Shown here piece by piece: positions 34,833-44,284 of a stretch of DNA of 64,000 nt; position 1 is the stretch's first letter, and every line of letters starts with the position of its first letter. The translations under genes were made by a program, and so were the position numbers. The stretch is from CAIKMD01 sp963702925 (GTDB lineage Bacteria > Pseudomonadota > Alphaproteobacteria > ATCC43930 > CGMCC-115725). The notes below the pieces were generated by a model. It searched no databases. It had not been told where the DNA came from and was given only the letters and a program-made list of their open reading frames with translations. The stretch lies in NCBI GenBank assembly GCA_963702925.1, contig OY969771.1:4278001-4342000 (forward strand). The letters are read 5' to 3'.

Positions 34833-36995
34833 TTAGATCACGTGTTCCAAATCATACTGCCGCAGAACCGGCGCGAGAATGTCATAGGATTCTGACCTGT
34901 TTTGCGACAGCGAGGAAAATTCGGCGACGCGTGCCAGCTCGGATTTGATCAGGCGCTTGGCATAGCCGGACTCATCTACTTGCCCCTCGGGCAGCACGAC
35001 GATGAAGTCATGAATGATGGCTAGTTCCTTGCCCGGCGAGCGTCTCAGGATGCGGCCTCGCCGTTGCACGAATTGCCGGGGATCGCGCGAGCTGGCTAGG
35101 ATATAGGCCGTGCCGCAGGCCGGTACGTCGATGCCTTCGTCTAGGCATCGGATCGCCACCATCGCGTCGATAATCCCTAGCCTGAAATTCTCCAAGATGC
35201 GCTCCCGGTCCTTTCGGGATTCGCGGGAGGTGAAGCGGGAAACGTCCCAGCTTCTGCGGTGAAGAAACGCGCTGATGGCCTCCACCTGGCGCTGGCCCTG
35301 CGCGCCATGATCATTGTCGGGTGCATCATCATCGTCCGTCTCGACTGTCCCGTCGCCGCAATAGAACAGAGTGTGCGGCGTTGGCAGCGCCCCCTCCAGG
35401 GCACGCTCGAGCTCCGGCATCTTGTTCGAAGCCGATCCCACCAGCCGCGCCCGCCGCATCAAGAGAGCTGTGAGTTGGGTATTGCTTCCGATCGCATCCG
35501 CCGGTTGCCGGGACAGAAGGCGGCCAATCTGTTCGGAAAGCCCGATGAATTCGTCCGCCTCCGCCCCAGTCAGCTGCACGAGATGCGGATAGTAGAAGTA
35601 CGGGGTCAGAACCTTATCCTGGATGGCTTCACCCAGCGTGTAGCGATAGACAATGTCGCCATAGAATCGAGCTAGACGCTCGTTGCGCTCCTCGTCGAGA
35701 TAGTGCTCCGGCGTCGCCGACAAGCCAATGCGATAGCGGGCGTGCTCAGGCAAGAACCCTTCGTAAGCCCGCGAGGTATGGTGATGGCATTCATCGCCGA
35801 TCCAAAGCAGGCGGTTTCCTTTGATTTGCTTGAGGCAGTCTTGAAATTCAGAAGTCTTTAGGGTGCGGTTGACCACCACAACGCAGGCGAATTTCCGGCT
35901 GCCCATGACAAGCTCATGAACGACATTGCGCAGCCGGTCGAGCCATTGGTCGCGCGAAACATAGCAACGGACGGGATAGATGTTGAAGGTCGAGAGGATA
36001 TCGACCCACTGATCCGCGAGATTCTGATAGGGCGCCGCGATCACGCAGGCGAGCCCGTCGATGGCCTCGGATAGTTTCACGATTGCGTGGATTGCGGTGA
36101 TGGTCTTTCCGGCGCCGGTGGCGAGGTCAAAAATGCCCTGGAAATCACCCTTCGCCTTCCACGCATCGAGCGCTTCGATCTGATGCGGCCGCATTTGAAA
36201 GGGCTGCCCATTGATGGTTTTGGGCTCCCGCGGCTTCGAGGACACCGAACTCATGGCGCCTCGGAGCTTGCCGCGTATGCGCGCGGCGACGGCGGCCTCT
36301 ATCTCGGGATCGGGCATGTAGCTGAGGGCGCGTGCCGCTGAAATCAGACGCTCCTTCACTGCCGTTGGAATGTCTATAACGGCGGTCGCCGCACTCTCGT
36401 TCCGCCACAAGCGCTCGAAGCTTTCAATATGTGGCAGCGTGTAGCCGTCGAGCTCCGGCCGCCAACTTGGAAAGACATTGATCAATTCGTAGTTGTAGGC
36501 AGGGAGCAAGGCGTGGGTGCTCTCGTTCGCCGATCCCGAGAAGACCAACTTGTCGTCCGTCTTGTCGGCGATGATGCCGATCTTGTCGTGATACATGCCA
36601 CGCTCGCGCAGCGCGATCTTCACATCCAAGCGGCCATGCGCCACCAGCCAGGCCAGCGTATCGAATCGATTCTGGAAAAGCTCATCGCTCACATTTGAGA
36701 TGAGATGCAGCAGCTCCTCGCCGATCTTTTCGGAAATCTCACGCAGGCGATAGCCCTCGGAGATCGCCTCGACATCCTCCTTATCCGAGAAGGCGCCGAG
36801 GATCAGGCGGACCTGCCCGCCATTCTTTACAAACACTGATAGAGCCTGCGCCGCACAGCTGATCGTCGATGCCGAAAAGAACCCGACGGCCCTATCGTAG
36901 CGGTTGGCCACCGAGAGGGTCGGAAAGTAGAAATCTTCAAGGATATTGTCGAGATCGGACTTATAGACGCCCTTCAGTTGCAGGTCGCGCAGCAT
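34833..36995 (-). CDS. PLD-like nuclease fused to SF2 (DEAD/DEAH-type) helicase
   Basis: 720 residues. The N-terminal phospholipase-D-like domain has HxK (MYHDKIGII, His136/Lys138) and a GSxN motif (VFSGSANES, 154-157), as in PLD-type endonucleases. The helicase has Walker A ATGAGKT (292-298), DECH at 401-404, motif III-like GLSATP, and motif VI QRRGRILRR. The family resembles helicases annotated as phosphorothioation-system restriction enzymes. The gene begins directly after the small-gene stop (TAG-ATG). With the SMC-like ATPase it could be the restriction arm that attacks DNA lacking phosphorothioates. Confidence 0.8.
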   Translation of the reverse strand: MLRDLQLKGVYKSDLDNILEDFYFPTLSVANRYDRAVGFFSASTISCAAQALSVFVKNGGQVRLILGAFSDKEDVEAISEGYRLREISEKIGEELLHLISNVSDELFQNRFDTLAWLVAHGRLDVKIALRERGMYHDKIGIIADKTDDKLVFSGSANESTHALLPAYNYELINVFPSWRPELDGYTLPHIESFERLWRNESAATAVIDIPTAVKERLISAARALSYMPDPEIEAAVAARIRGKLRGAMSSVSSKPREPKTINGQPFQMRPHQIEALDAWKAKGDFQGIFDLATGAGKTITAIHAIVKLSEAIDGLACVIAAPYQNLADQWVDILSTFNIYPVRCYVSRDQWLDRLRNVVHELVMGSRKFACVVVVNRTLKTSEFQDCLKQIKGNRLLWIGDECHHHTSRAYEGFLPEHARYRIGLSATPEHYLDEERNERLARFYGDIVYRYTLGEAIQDKVLTPYFYYPHLVQLTGAEADEFIGLSEQIGRLLSRQPADAIGSNTQLTALLMRRARLVGSASNKMPELERALEGALPTPHTLFYCGDGTVETDDDDAPDNDHGAQGQRQVEAISAFLHRRSWDVSRFTSRESRKDRERILENFRLGIIDAMVAIRCLDEGIDVPACGTAYILASSRDPRQFVQRRGRILRRSPGKELAIIHDFIVVLPEGQVDESGYAKRLIKSELARVAEFSSLSQNRSESYDILAPVLRQYDLEHVI

Positions 36996-37469
36996 CTAGA
37001 ATGATATTCCAGAAACATCCGGCTCAGAATCCTCGACGTTCAAATAGCCGGTCTTCAAGAGTAGTTCCAAAATGTCGCGGTCGGGATATTCGCCGCCGCT
37101 TTGCAGCATCGCGTCCCGCAGAATTTGCAGCCCTCCATTGACATATTCCTCAAAAATCTCGGCGCAGCGGCTCTCCTCGCCATCCCGTAGGATTTCAGGG
37201 TCTTTGGTCTCGGCGAGCGCTAGCAGATAGATCAGATCCTCGGCATCGCCGCGCTCGAATTGTTGATAGGACACGTCTTCGGTACCGGCGGTCCGATCAA
37301 GCGGCACGCGTCTTCCCTCCGAATAACCCAACATCGCCGCGAAGCAGAGCAATTCGCGGATCGTGGGGAACAGCGTGCGGTCGGCGCCGGGCAGCTTCTG
37401 CATAGCAAGGCGCTGGACCATATCCTCATGGAGACGGCTACGGTTGATGTTGGGGGCGCGGTTGCTCAT
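36996..37469 (-). CDS. Small phosphorothioation-associated protein
   Basis: 157 residues, acidic and helical, no signal or membrane segment. The beginning NRSRLHEDMVQRLAMQKLPG and FPTIRELLCFAAMLGYSEGR resemble what I recall as dnd-system-associated protein 4; I cannot confirm the family. ATG at 37469 overlaps the stop of the SMC-like ATPase gene (ATGA), and the stop is adjacent to the helicase start. It is thus the middle gene of a coupled three-gene set and is likely a structural partner of both. Confidence 0.7.
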   Translation of the reverse strand: MSNRAPNINRSRLHEDMVQRLAMQKLPGADRTLFPTIRELLCFAAMLGYSEGRRVPLDRTAGTEDVSYQQFERGDAEDLIYLLALAETKDPEILRDGEESRCAEIFEEYVNGGLQILRDAMLQSGGEYPDRDILELLLKTGYLNVEDSEPDVSGISF

Positions 37470-39496
37470 GGGGCGGCGATCTCCCGTACTTCCGTGCCAT
37501 CGAAGTCCAACTCGAAGATGGCGGTTCTGAATTCTTCTCCCTTGAAGTACCGACTCTCGGGCTTGCGGTCGCCGATCGGCTCCCGGTTATGCCGCACCAG
37601 CAGGAACTCGGCGCCGACATGACCTTGCAGCGCGTCCAAAACCTCCGGCGAGCCCTGCGACCGCGAGAGCAGCAACACCACTTGCCGGGCCATCTTGGGG
37701 ATGAATTGGGCCGTCGTCGTCCGGTAGGCTTCGTCCAACTGGCCGAAGGGCGAGTCCAAAACCAGCGGCGCAATGGTGCCGGGCAGGAGCCGGTAGTCGC
37801 CGGCGTTCTTGCGGACATTGGCGAATTCGACCAAGGCCGCCGTGAAGGCGAGGCCCAAGAGCTGGTTTTCGCCGCTGGATTTAGGCAGCGCCAGTCCTTC
37901 AGCATTGACTAGGCTGATGACATAGTCATCCGTCATACGCGGGTTGAGGACTTTGTGCGTTGTAGCTTGCAGCACCTTGCGGATGCCGGCGCGGAGCACC
38001 TTCCTGGCTTCGGTTTCTTCCGAAACCAGGTGGATTTCCAAGGTGCCTTTGATCGCCTCGCAGAGCGTGCGCCGTCGGCCGTAGATCGCGGTCTTCTGGT
38101 CCTGCTGCGCCAGCTCGTTGATCTCCCGGTCGATGCGCGTCCTCTCGCTCTCAGCCTGCTCGATATTGCCCTTCAAGGCGCCAATCTGCCGGTCGATGCC
38201 CGAGACCTCCTTTCGGAGCTCCGCGCGCCGCGATTCGCGCGAGGCAATATCTTCGAGATCGATGCCTTTCAGCTTGTCGGAAATCTCGCCGAGCTGCGCC
38301 TCAATGGAAGCCAACTCCTCGTTGGCCTCCGCGAGCCGTTCCTTGGCCTTTGTTAGCCGCCCCGGTGACTTGACCCGTTCCGTCTTCAAATTGCTCAACC
38401 GAGCGCGCACCTTCGAGATGCGATCGCGGATAATCTGGTTGGCTGCCCTATTCAGAAGGCTCGCAACCTTTTGCGCGGCTTGACTGCCGGGCTCCAAATG
38501 GGCGCCGCAGATGCAGGTCTCCTCGGCCAGGATGTCTTTGACAAACTCTTCATTGTAAGGCGACGGAATGCGGCCCCGATGTTGCTTGTCGTCGAGAAAG
38601 CCGAAGGTCTCTTCGGTGATCCGCTTCGACACGATGAAGCGGCCATTCTCCCCGAGCCAGCGATACACGTCGTCCGTCGCTTCCTTCTGCCGATTCAGCG
38701 CGCGCTTGTTCTGCTCCTGCAGCCGGTCGCGGCTTCGCTGAAGCTCCTTGGCGGCGCTCGAGTTCCGCAGCTTTTCTTCGATGTCCCGAATCTGCGTCTC
38801 GGTCTGTTCGCGCCGGTTTTCGAGGCTTTTGACGGTTTCCGTCGCCTGATCGATCTGCCCGGTCAGAATGTCGATCCGCGAATTCAATTCAGCGATGCGC
38901 GTCGTCGCGGGAGTCGCCGGAATCTGCTTACGAAACTGGCTCGACACTGCCTGAAGATCGTCGATCGCCGTCTCGATAAGCGAGCATCCCAAAATGTCTC
39001 GCACCGCGCTTCGGATTGAGTTGCGGTTGCCGTCGCTCAAAAACACTTCCGCATGTTCGCCGTCGAACAGGAAATGGGAGGCCATATCGCGGGGAATGAC
39101 GGTGTTGATAAAGGTGTCCGGCGCCGGAATGTCGATCTGGCTGCCGTGATCGATCCGCGCTACGAGAAAGGGGCGGATGTCGTTGGCGCGTGGCCCCGTG
39201 GCGAAGAAGCGCTTGGCAATGTAGTCGCTGTCATTGTGCTCAAAGAGGACCTCGACGGAGGCCGAGGTCCGGCCCTCTTTTTGGGCGTCGTAATTGAGGA
39301 TGTCGTCTGCCTTCTCAAACCGCGCCGTCGTCTCCCCGTAAAAACACCAGAGCAGTGCATTGAGAAGCGTCGTCTTACCCACGCCATTTTCGGCGTAGAT
39401 CAGCGTCACATTCCTTTCGGCATCGGTGGAAAAGCTGATAGAGCTCTGGCCATAGAAACATCGAAAATCGGTGAGGCGGATTTGCTCAAGAATCAT
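37466..39496 (-). CDS. SMC/RecF-like ATPase (DndD-like)
   Basis: 676 residues from ATG 39496; GGAGG is 8 bases upstream, whereas the in-frame GTG at 39505 overlaps that site. Walker A AENGVGKTT (residues 35-43) follows an N-terminal LTDFRCFYG strand typical of RecF/SMC ATPases. Long coiled coils (about 200-265 and 350-460) flank a central CIC motif (Cys328/330), resembling a zinc-hook position. The C-terminal head has a signature SSGENQLLG and Walker B LVLDSPFGQLDE. It is similar to DndD. In this context it may power DNA scanning for the adjacent helicase-nuclease. Confidence 0.82.
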   Translation of the reverse strand: MILEQIRLTDFRCFYGQSSISFSTDAERNVTLIYAENGVGKTTLLNALLWCFYGETTARFEKADDILNYDAQKEGRTSASVEVLFEHNDSDYIAKRFFATGPRANDIRPFLVARIDHGSQIDIPAPDTFINTVIPRDMASHFLFDGEHAEVFLSDGNRNSIRSAVRDILGCSLIETAIDDLQAVSSQFRKQIPATPATTRIAELNSRIDILTGQIDQATETVKSLENRREQTETQIRDIEEKLRNSSAAKELQRSRDRLQEQNKRALNRQKEATDDVYRWLGENGRFIVSKRITEETFGFLDDKQHRGRIPSPYNEEFVKDILAEETCICGAHLEPGSQAAQKVASLLNRAANQIIRDRISKVRARLSNLKTERVKSPGRLTKAKERLAEANEELASIEAQLGEISDKLKGIDLEDIASRESRRAELRKEVSGIDRQIGALKGNIEQAESERTRIDREINELAQQDQKTAIYGRRRTLCEAIKGTLEIHLVSEETEARKVLRAGIRKVLQATTHKVLNPRMTDDYVISLVNAEGLALPKSSGENQLLGLAFTAALVEFANVRKNAGDYRLLPGTIAPLVLDSPFGQLDEAYRTTTAQFIPKMARQVVLLLSRSQGSPEVLDALQGHVGAEFLLVRHNREPIGDRKPESRYFKGEEFRTAIFELDFDGTEVREIAAP

Positions 39497-39947
39497 CGCC
39501 GGCACCTCCCGATTTGGTGTGCCGCTCGATTATCTCGCGCAACTTCCGCTGACGTTCGGTTTTGACATTTCTCTTCTCGAAGAAGTAGCTCCTTTCTAGG
39601 GCGACGATTTCTTTAATGATCGCCTCATGCTGCTTCCCCGGTGGGTCATCTGTATCGGCCACTTTCCCCCTCCCGCCAACTTTGCAGCTGACGCCAGCTT
39701 CGGCCCGGCTAGTCGCGCGGGCCTTGGTCCACGTCGCCTCCACTTTGACTATCGACCCCGGCACCGTCGAAGTCACGAAAGAGCGGCGCTGCCTGCCCGC
39801 CTCCGTTCCCGAAGTAGTCAACCATGACGGCCCCAGAGGCACAAGATATGCCCTGAAAAGTCGACCGCTTCGTGCACCGTCGTCGCCACCAGCTTTGGAG
39901 ATGCGCCGGAGATAGGTCGCCCGCATTGGCTCCCACCATTGCGCCAT
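39486..39947 (-). CDS. Unknown basic protein ahead of the SMC-like ATPase
   Basis: 153 residues if ATG 39947 is used; ATG 39926, preceded by GTGGGAG, would give 146 and may be the true start. The sequence is basic with a helical Glu/Lys/Arg-rich tail (ERQRKLREIIERH). The middle has WLTTSGTEAG and IVKVEATWTKARATS. No family is recognised. The last 11 bases overlap the ATPase start, so it is the first gene of the restriction-like operon. A DNA-binding adaptor is a guess. Confidence 0.55.
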   Translation of the reverse strand: MAQWWEPMRATYLRRISKAGGDDGARSGRLFRAYLVPLGPSWLTTSGTEAGRQRRSFVTSTVPGSIVKVEATWTKARATSRAEAGVSCKVGGRGKVADTDDPPGKQHEAIIKEIVALERSYFFEKRNVKTERQRKLREIIERHTKSGGAGDDS

Positions 39948-40214
39948 ATAAAGGCCGAGTGCCGCTGTCAAGCGGTCGGGGCAGTGGCTTGCCGTCCGAC
40001 TAACGGCGCGGACGTTGAGCACCGATTGAGAGGTGATAGCGCATGCATCGAAGACCGCCGCACGGTGATGAGTTTGACGGCGCTGTATATCCTTCGGCAT
40101 GTTCTTACGGAGAAATTCGATCTCCTCGGGATTCGCGCGGGAGATCGACGCGCTAGCAGAGCTGCGTTGTGATCGTCGCGTCGGCGGCTATTGATTGCCC
40201 GGCAGCGCGTGTGA
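39948..40214. other. Intergenic segment upstream of the restriction-like operon
   Basis: About 270 bases between the methyltransferase stop and the small basic gene. Open frames here have no protein-like features. It should carry the promoter of the minus-strand helicase/ATPase unit; no clear promoter motif is seen. Confidence 0.4.
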
Positions 40215-42767
40215 CTATGACCGATGGTGGCGGACTCTTGGAACGAGTTTTCCGGAAGTCCGAGCAGTCAACATATCTATGACTTGTCGTTTCGGGTCAG
40301 GCGAGAGGCTTACGTGAATGGGACGATCGTTGCCGTAAAAGTATATTCGATCAAAGGGCACGTTACGGGTTATCCAGGTGACCACGTCGGCCATATCCTC
40401 ATCGTCGACAACAAAATCGACGGCAGCTCCAAGCCGTTTGCAAACGTGCTGATTCTTTCGATTCCGCTCGTATGCGGCGTGTTGATCCAACTCGGGAGCG
40501 ATCCGTCCGGGGATTCTTCTAGCAAGCTCGGGCGAACAGAACCCGAAAGTGAGCTTGATGGAGCCAAACCACTCGATGACCGGGTCTAGAACGTTTACAG
40601 CCAACTCGCGGAGCGCGACGTAGCTTTCCGGCTCCTTCGGTATGTTCGGCAGCCCGGTTAACGACTGGGTCTCCCCACATTCAATCAGCTGTCGATACGT
40701 GAGGTGGAGGCCACACGGGTCGTCTAGCTTTGGGATCGTCGTTGCGCGGATGAGGTCGAAGCCTTCGACGGACCATCGATGAAGCTCGAGTCCGTCGTGC
40801 AATGCTTGCGGTGCAGGCCCGTATCCCGAAAAATCAAAGATCGAGTCCAAGTTCGCGAGCTTCTCATCGAACGCGACCTGTTCGGCGTAGCGTGGAAATT
40901 CCTCATTGATGTATCGCGACTTGAAGTAGAGATAGGGTGGAGGAAATCGCTCGCCGTATTCGAAAATTTCGGTTTCCTGTGAGCGCAGGCTGAGCTTCAC
41001 GCGCTGGGTCATTCGAGGAAGGGGATTGTCCAAAAATTCATCGAACGTCATGAGGGTAAGCTTGCCCGACCGAACGTGGATCTTAACAAGGTCGGCCGCT
41101 GCGACGTCGCCATACAAGACCGCGCCGCACGCCACGTAGATACGCAGGATCGGCGGGAGCCGCTCGATCAGGCTGGTATGCAGCTGCAGCGATTCTCCTT
41201 CGTCTAGCCAGCCCAGCCCTCTCTCGGCTGCGGCCCTGCACGCGGTCTCGATTTCGATGATGCTCGCAATCTTGAACAGCGCCGCCTTGGCATGGACCTG
41301 CGCAGTCTTGTAATCGCCGAAGAAAGACCGGATGTCACGTTGCAGACCTGGATCGAGCTGGCTGTAGGGCTCACGCCGAGCGAACTGGGCAAGCGCAAAA
41401 TAGACCGTGATGTCAGAAATCCGAGCCTCGCGGACCTTCTGGATAGGTGCGGTGTCCTTGAGACCTGCGATGAAGCGACGTGTGCGCGGCAGAGACCCGA
41501 AGGACTGGATCAGGTCGTTGAGATGCTCGACTTCCAGCTCGTCCGGCTCGCGGCCGAGGCGCATCCATGTACTCCAAAGCGCTTCGAGAGCCTCGCGATT
41601 GGCATCGTATTTAATCTGCGCCCGGTCGACACGCGGGACGGTTATTCGCGCCGATTCTGGACGAGCTAGGAACTCCAAGAGCGTGGTGCTGCGCTGCCGT
41701 TCAATTCGAAATCGCTGCTCGAGAGTTTTGTCGCGGAATACGAAAAAGACGCCGGGGCTGACCGGAACAGGATCTTCGGCCAGAACATCGGTAATGAATT
41801 TTGCAAGCTCTGCCTGAGTGTAGTATTTCTGGAATGTATTCCGAGATGTGACGAATCCATCCCGGTAAGGGCGCCCAGTTTGTGTGTCCTGACTTCGCAA
41901 CATGGCAGCGACAGCCAGAACCCCTGTGGAGAGCCTATACGCGTTCCGTAGAGCCTCGGCGCGTTCTTCCACGCTCTCGATCACATTGATGACAAATCCG
42001 AGATTGACGACGTCGGCTGATGTTTTCTCCTCCGCTGCCGCGTAATGTGGATCCCAGCCCCGGGCCTCGATGCCATTGGATTTGAGACTGCGGATATCAT
42101 CACCGCGCCCGCACCCGTAGTCGAAGACGGTGATACCGGAGTGAATGAGCCCGCAGCGGGCCAAAGCTTGAACCGGTGCAGAGAAGCCGGAACGGGCGAG
42201 GGCTGTGCGGTGCCTAGCGATCGACATTCCGCCAATGTCGCGCTGTGAAGCGTCCTCAGGGGTCTCATCGTTTGCGAGCGGGACGAGCTCGTGTCCAGCT
42301 ATCCGATAGCCTGCCTGCCGAACCAGATTGAGCCAGTGCTCGCGGAACCCGATGCGGGATGGGTCGCGGAACAAACCAAGCAAATCGGCGGCATGAGTGA
42401 GAGCTTCGAATTCCGGCCGACGCGGGTGTTCATCCGCCAGCATCAGCTCCTTCCGATGGAGGATCGGCGGGTTCAATGAGTCCTTGTAGGTCCGGTACGC
42501 AAATCGTCGAGCACCGATGTCAACCTGCCAGCTTTCGGTTAGGGTCGGAAAGGCCTCATCGAAGAAAGATGGATAGTTGAGCAAGGATAGGCGGTCGCCC
42601 GACCTCTCAAGTTTGACCACGTTGAAATCGCGCGTTCGAACCTTTCCCGTCAATGCTTCGGCGGTACTTACGGTCTCGAGCGCGTTCGAGGGCAGAAACG
42701 CGAGCGCATCGACATGGAGATAGAGGCGCCCTGCGACGGATTTGTGTGGATGCGGCCGTTGGGACAT
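40215..42767 (-). CDS. Phosphorothioation-associated putative methyltransferase
   Basis: 850 residues. An N-terminal region (1-200) precedes a SAM-binding motif VFDYGCGRGDDIRSL (about 214-228) and NLGFVINVIESVEER, the start of a class I methyltransferase domain. The remaining 450 residues are helical without named domains. The layout matches the family annotated as DNA phosphorothioation-associated putative methyltransferase. Such genes are carried beside dnd/ssp clusters but their substrate is unknown; no DPPY/NPPY-type DNA methyltransferase motif is evident. It is the last cargo gene before the integrase. Confidence 0.78.
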   Translation of the reverse strand: MSQRPHPHKSVAGRLYLHVDALAFLPSNALETVSTAEALTGKVRTRDFNVVKLERSGDRLSLLNYPSFFDEAFPTLTESWQVDIGARRFAYRTYKDSLNPPILHRKELMLADEHPRRPEFEALTHAADLLGLFRDPSRIGFREHWLNLVRQAGYRIAGHELVPLANDETPEDASQRDIGGMSIARHRTALARSGFSAPVQALARCGLIHSGITVFDYGCGRGDDIRSLKSNGIEARGWDPHYAAAEEKTSADVVNLGFVINVIESVEERAEALRNAYRLSTGVLAVAAMLRSQDTQTGRPYRDGFVTSRNTFQKYYTQAELAKFITDVLAEDPVPVSPGVFFVFRDKTLEQRFRIERQRSTTLLEFLARPESARITVPRVDRAQIKYDANREALEALWSTWMRLGREPDELEVEHLNDLIQSFGSLPRTRRFIAGLKDTAPIQKVREARISDITVYFALAQFARREPYSQLDPGLQRDIRSFFGDYKTAQVHAKAALFKIASIIEIETACRAAAERGLGWLDEGESLQLHTSLIERLPPILRIYVACGAVLYGDVAAADLVKIHVRSGKLTLMTFDEFLDNPLPRMTQRVKLSLRSQETEIFEYGERFPPPYLYFKSRYINEEFPRYAEQVAFDEKLANLDSIFDFSGYGPAPQALHDGLELHRWSVEGFDLIRATTIPKLDDPCGLHLTYRQLIECGETQSLTGLPNIPKEPESYVALRELAVNVLDPVIEWFGSIKLTFGFCSPELARRIPGRIAPELDQHAAYERNRKNQHVCKRLGAAVDFVVDDEDMADVVTWITRNVPFDRIYFYGNDRPIHVSLSPDPKRQVIDMLTARTSGKLVPRVRHHRS

Positions 42768-42868
42768 GAGGGCTACTGGCGCTACTGCGTTGGGTTCCGA
42801 ATGATCAGATGGGAGAGGACGAGCGGTAGAATGCGAAAAGCAGGGATGCCTGTTGGTCTATACCGCAA

Positions 42869-44185
42869 TTACTCAGCGGCAACAGGTTCGCCCGCGAGCG
42901 ACGGCGCTTCACGCGTCGCGTGATCGTAGGCAGCATTGTCGCTTGGCCTTCCAGTCTGACGACGTTTCTTGGTCAGCAGGGCCGTGACGAACTTGTTCCA
43001 CTTCGTCATGCCCGCGCGCTTTTCCGGCATGTAGTTCCAGCGATCGTAGCTCTTCGAGCTGACGTCCTGGAGCGTGTGGTTTTGCAGCCGGTCGCGAATT
43101 TCTTTCGACAGGCCGGCCTGTCCAGCAAGCGTTTTCCAGGTCCTGCGCAGATCGCGGTTGGTCACGACCGGGATCACTTCGCGCTCCCGCTGACGCCACA
43201 TGAACGAGTAAAGCGTGCCGTGGCTGACGGGCTTCGTCGGGTCGGTCGCGGAAGGGAAAAACCAGCCGTGCAAGTTGGGCTTGATCGACCCGATCAGCTC
43301 GGCCGCGACCTCTGGGACGGGTATGGCGTGCGGCTTGCCGTTCTTGGTCTTCGACCAGTCGATGATCCGTTCCTTGGCATCCCACTGATCGACATGCAGG
43401 CGGGCGATCTCCTCGACGCGCTGCCCCGTGAGCATGAGAATGCGGACGGCCCGCGTGTAGGGCGGGTGAACCGGTGTGTCTGGACATTCCAGCCAGCGAT
43501 ACAGGCGCAGGAATTCTTCTTCATCAAGCCAACGGGTGCCGACTTTCTTGGGTTCTGTGGGGATGCCGGCTGCGGGATTGTAGACGAGGCGGAAGCGTCG
43601 TTGAGATGCGGTCCGATAGTCGTGCTCCGATTTGAGGCCCCAGCTATACGCGGACCGGATGTAGCTGCGGACGTGATCCGCCATCGAGCGCTTGCCGCGG
43701 TCATAGATTGGCCGAATCAGATCGGTGATTTCGGCTGGCTCGATGTCGCGGGCCGGCCGATTGCGGCCGAGCGTGTCCGCAATCTTATTGAGACCTTTCT
43801 CCGCCTCCTTCCACGACGATTTCCCCAATTCCTTCAAATGGACAACGTAGGCTTCGAAGAGGTCGGCGACGGTACCGGGGCGGGTGTCGCCGGCGATCTT
43901 GATGCTGCGGCCCTTCTGGATCATGTCGGCAAAGTCGCGGCCGAACACCTCGCGCGCCTGAGCCAGCGACATCGAGGGGTAGTTGCCCAGCTTTTTCTTG
44001 AGCCGCCTTCCGTCGCGCCACTGCTGCGCCATCCATTCGGCGGTAACTCGCATCGGCATCGGCTTCAAGGTCAGTACGAGTCGCCCGGTGCCCCGTCCTT
44101 CGCCGTCGACCAGGCTCTCCTGCTTGCCAGACTGCTCAACGCGCTTGAGCGCCTGTCGGATTGCACCGTCGGTAAGGCTTGGCAC
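42869..44185 (-). CDS. int: Tyrosine recombinase (integrase)
   Basis: 438 residues from GTG 44185, chosen because GAGGAG lies 8 bases upstream. The N-terminal arm-binding region resembles DUF4102 (LVLTLKPMPMRVTAEWMAQQ, GNYPSMSLAQAREV), then a SAM-like core-binding domain (about 125-215). The catalytic domain has Arg in MLTGQRVEEIARL, Arg in TNRDLRRTWKTLAG, His in QNHTLQDVSS and the nucleophile Tyr in SKSYDRW. The closeness to truncated radC indicates that this enzyme integrates the element there. Confidence 0.92.
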   Translation of the reverse strand: MPSLTDGAIRQALKRVEQSGKQESLVDGEGRGTGRLVLTLKPMPMRVTAEWMAQQWRDGRRLKKKLGNYPSMSLAQAREVFGRDFADMIQKGRSIKIAGDTRPGTVADLFEAYVVHLKELGKSSWKEAEKGLNKIADTLGRNRPARDIEPAEITDLIRPIYDRGKRSMADHVRSYIRSAYSWGLKSEHDYRTASQRRFRLVYNPAAGIPTEPKKVGTRWLDEEEFLRLYRWLECPDTPVHPPYTRAVRILMLTGQRVEEIARLHVDQWDAKERIIDWSKTKNGKPHAIPVPEVAAELIGSIKPNLHGWFFPSATDPTKPVSHGTLYSFMWRQREREVIPVVTNRDLRRTWKTLAGQAGLSKEIRDRLQNHTLQDVSSKSYDRWNYMPEKRAGMTKWNKFVTALLTKKRRQTGRPSDNAAYDHATREAPSLAGEPVAAE

Positions 44186-44210
44186 TGGGGTCGCTCCTCG
44201 AGCCGCGAGT

Positions 44211-44284
44211 GGGGTCGGTAGAGGGGGTTCGGGTGTCGTGGATTGGGGTCTGTAACGTCGCCGATCCCCCTCTATACCGACCCC
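44211..44284. repeat. Inverted repeat between integrase and radC, candidate attachment-site arm
   Basis: GGGGTCGGTAGAGGGGG (44211-44227) is nearly the reverse complement of CCCCCTCTATACCGACCCC (44266-44284), differing by two inserted bases. The loop is 38 bases. The pair lies 26 bases before the integrase start and about 85 bases from the radC breakpoint, where integrase arm-binding sites are expected. It could also be a terminator or regulatory site of int. Confidence 0.5.
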
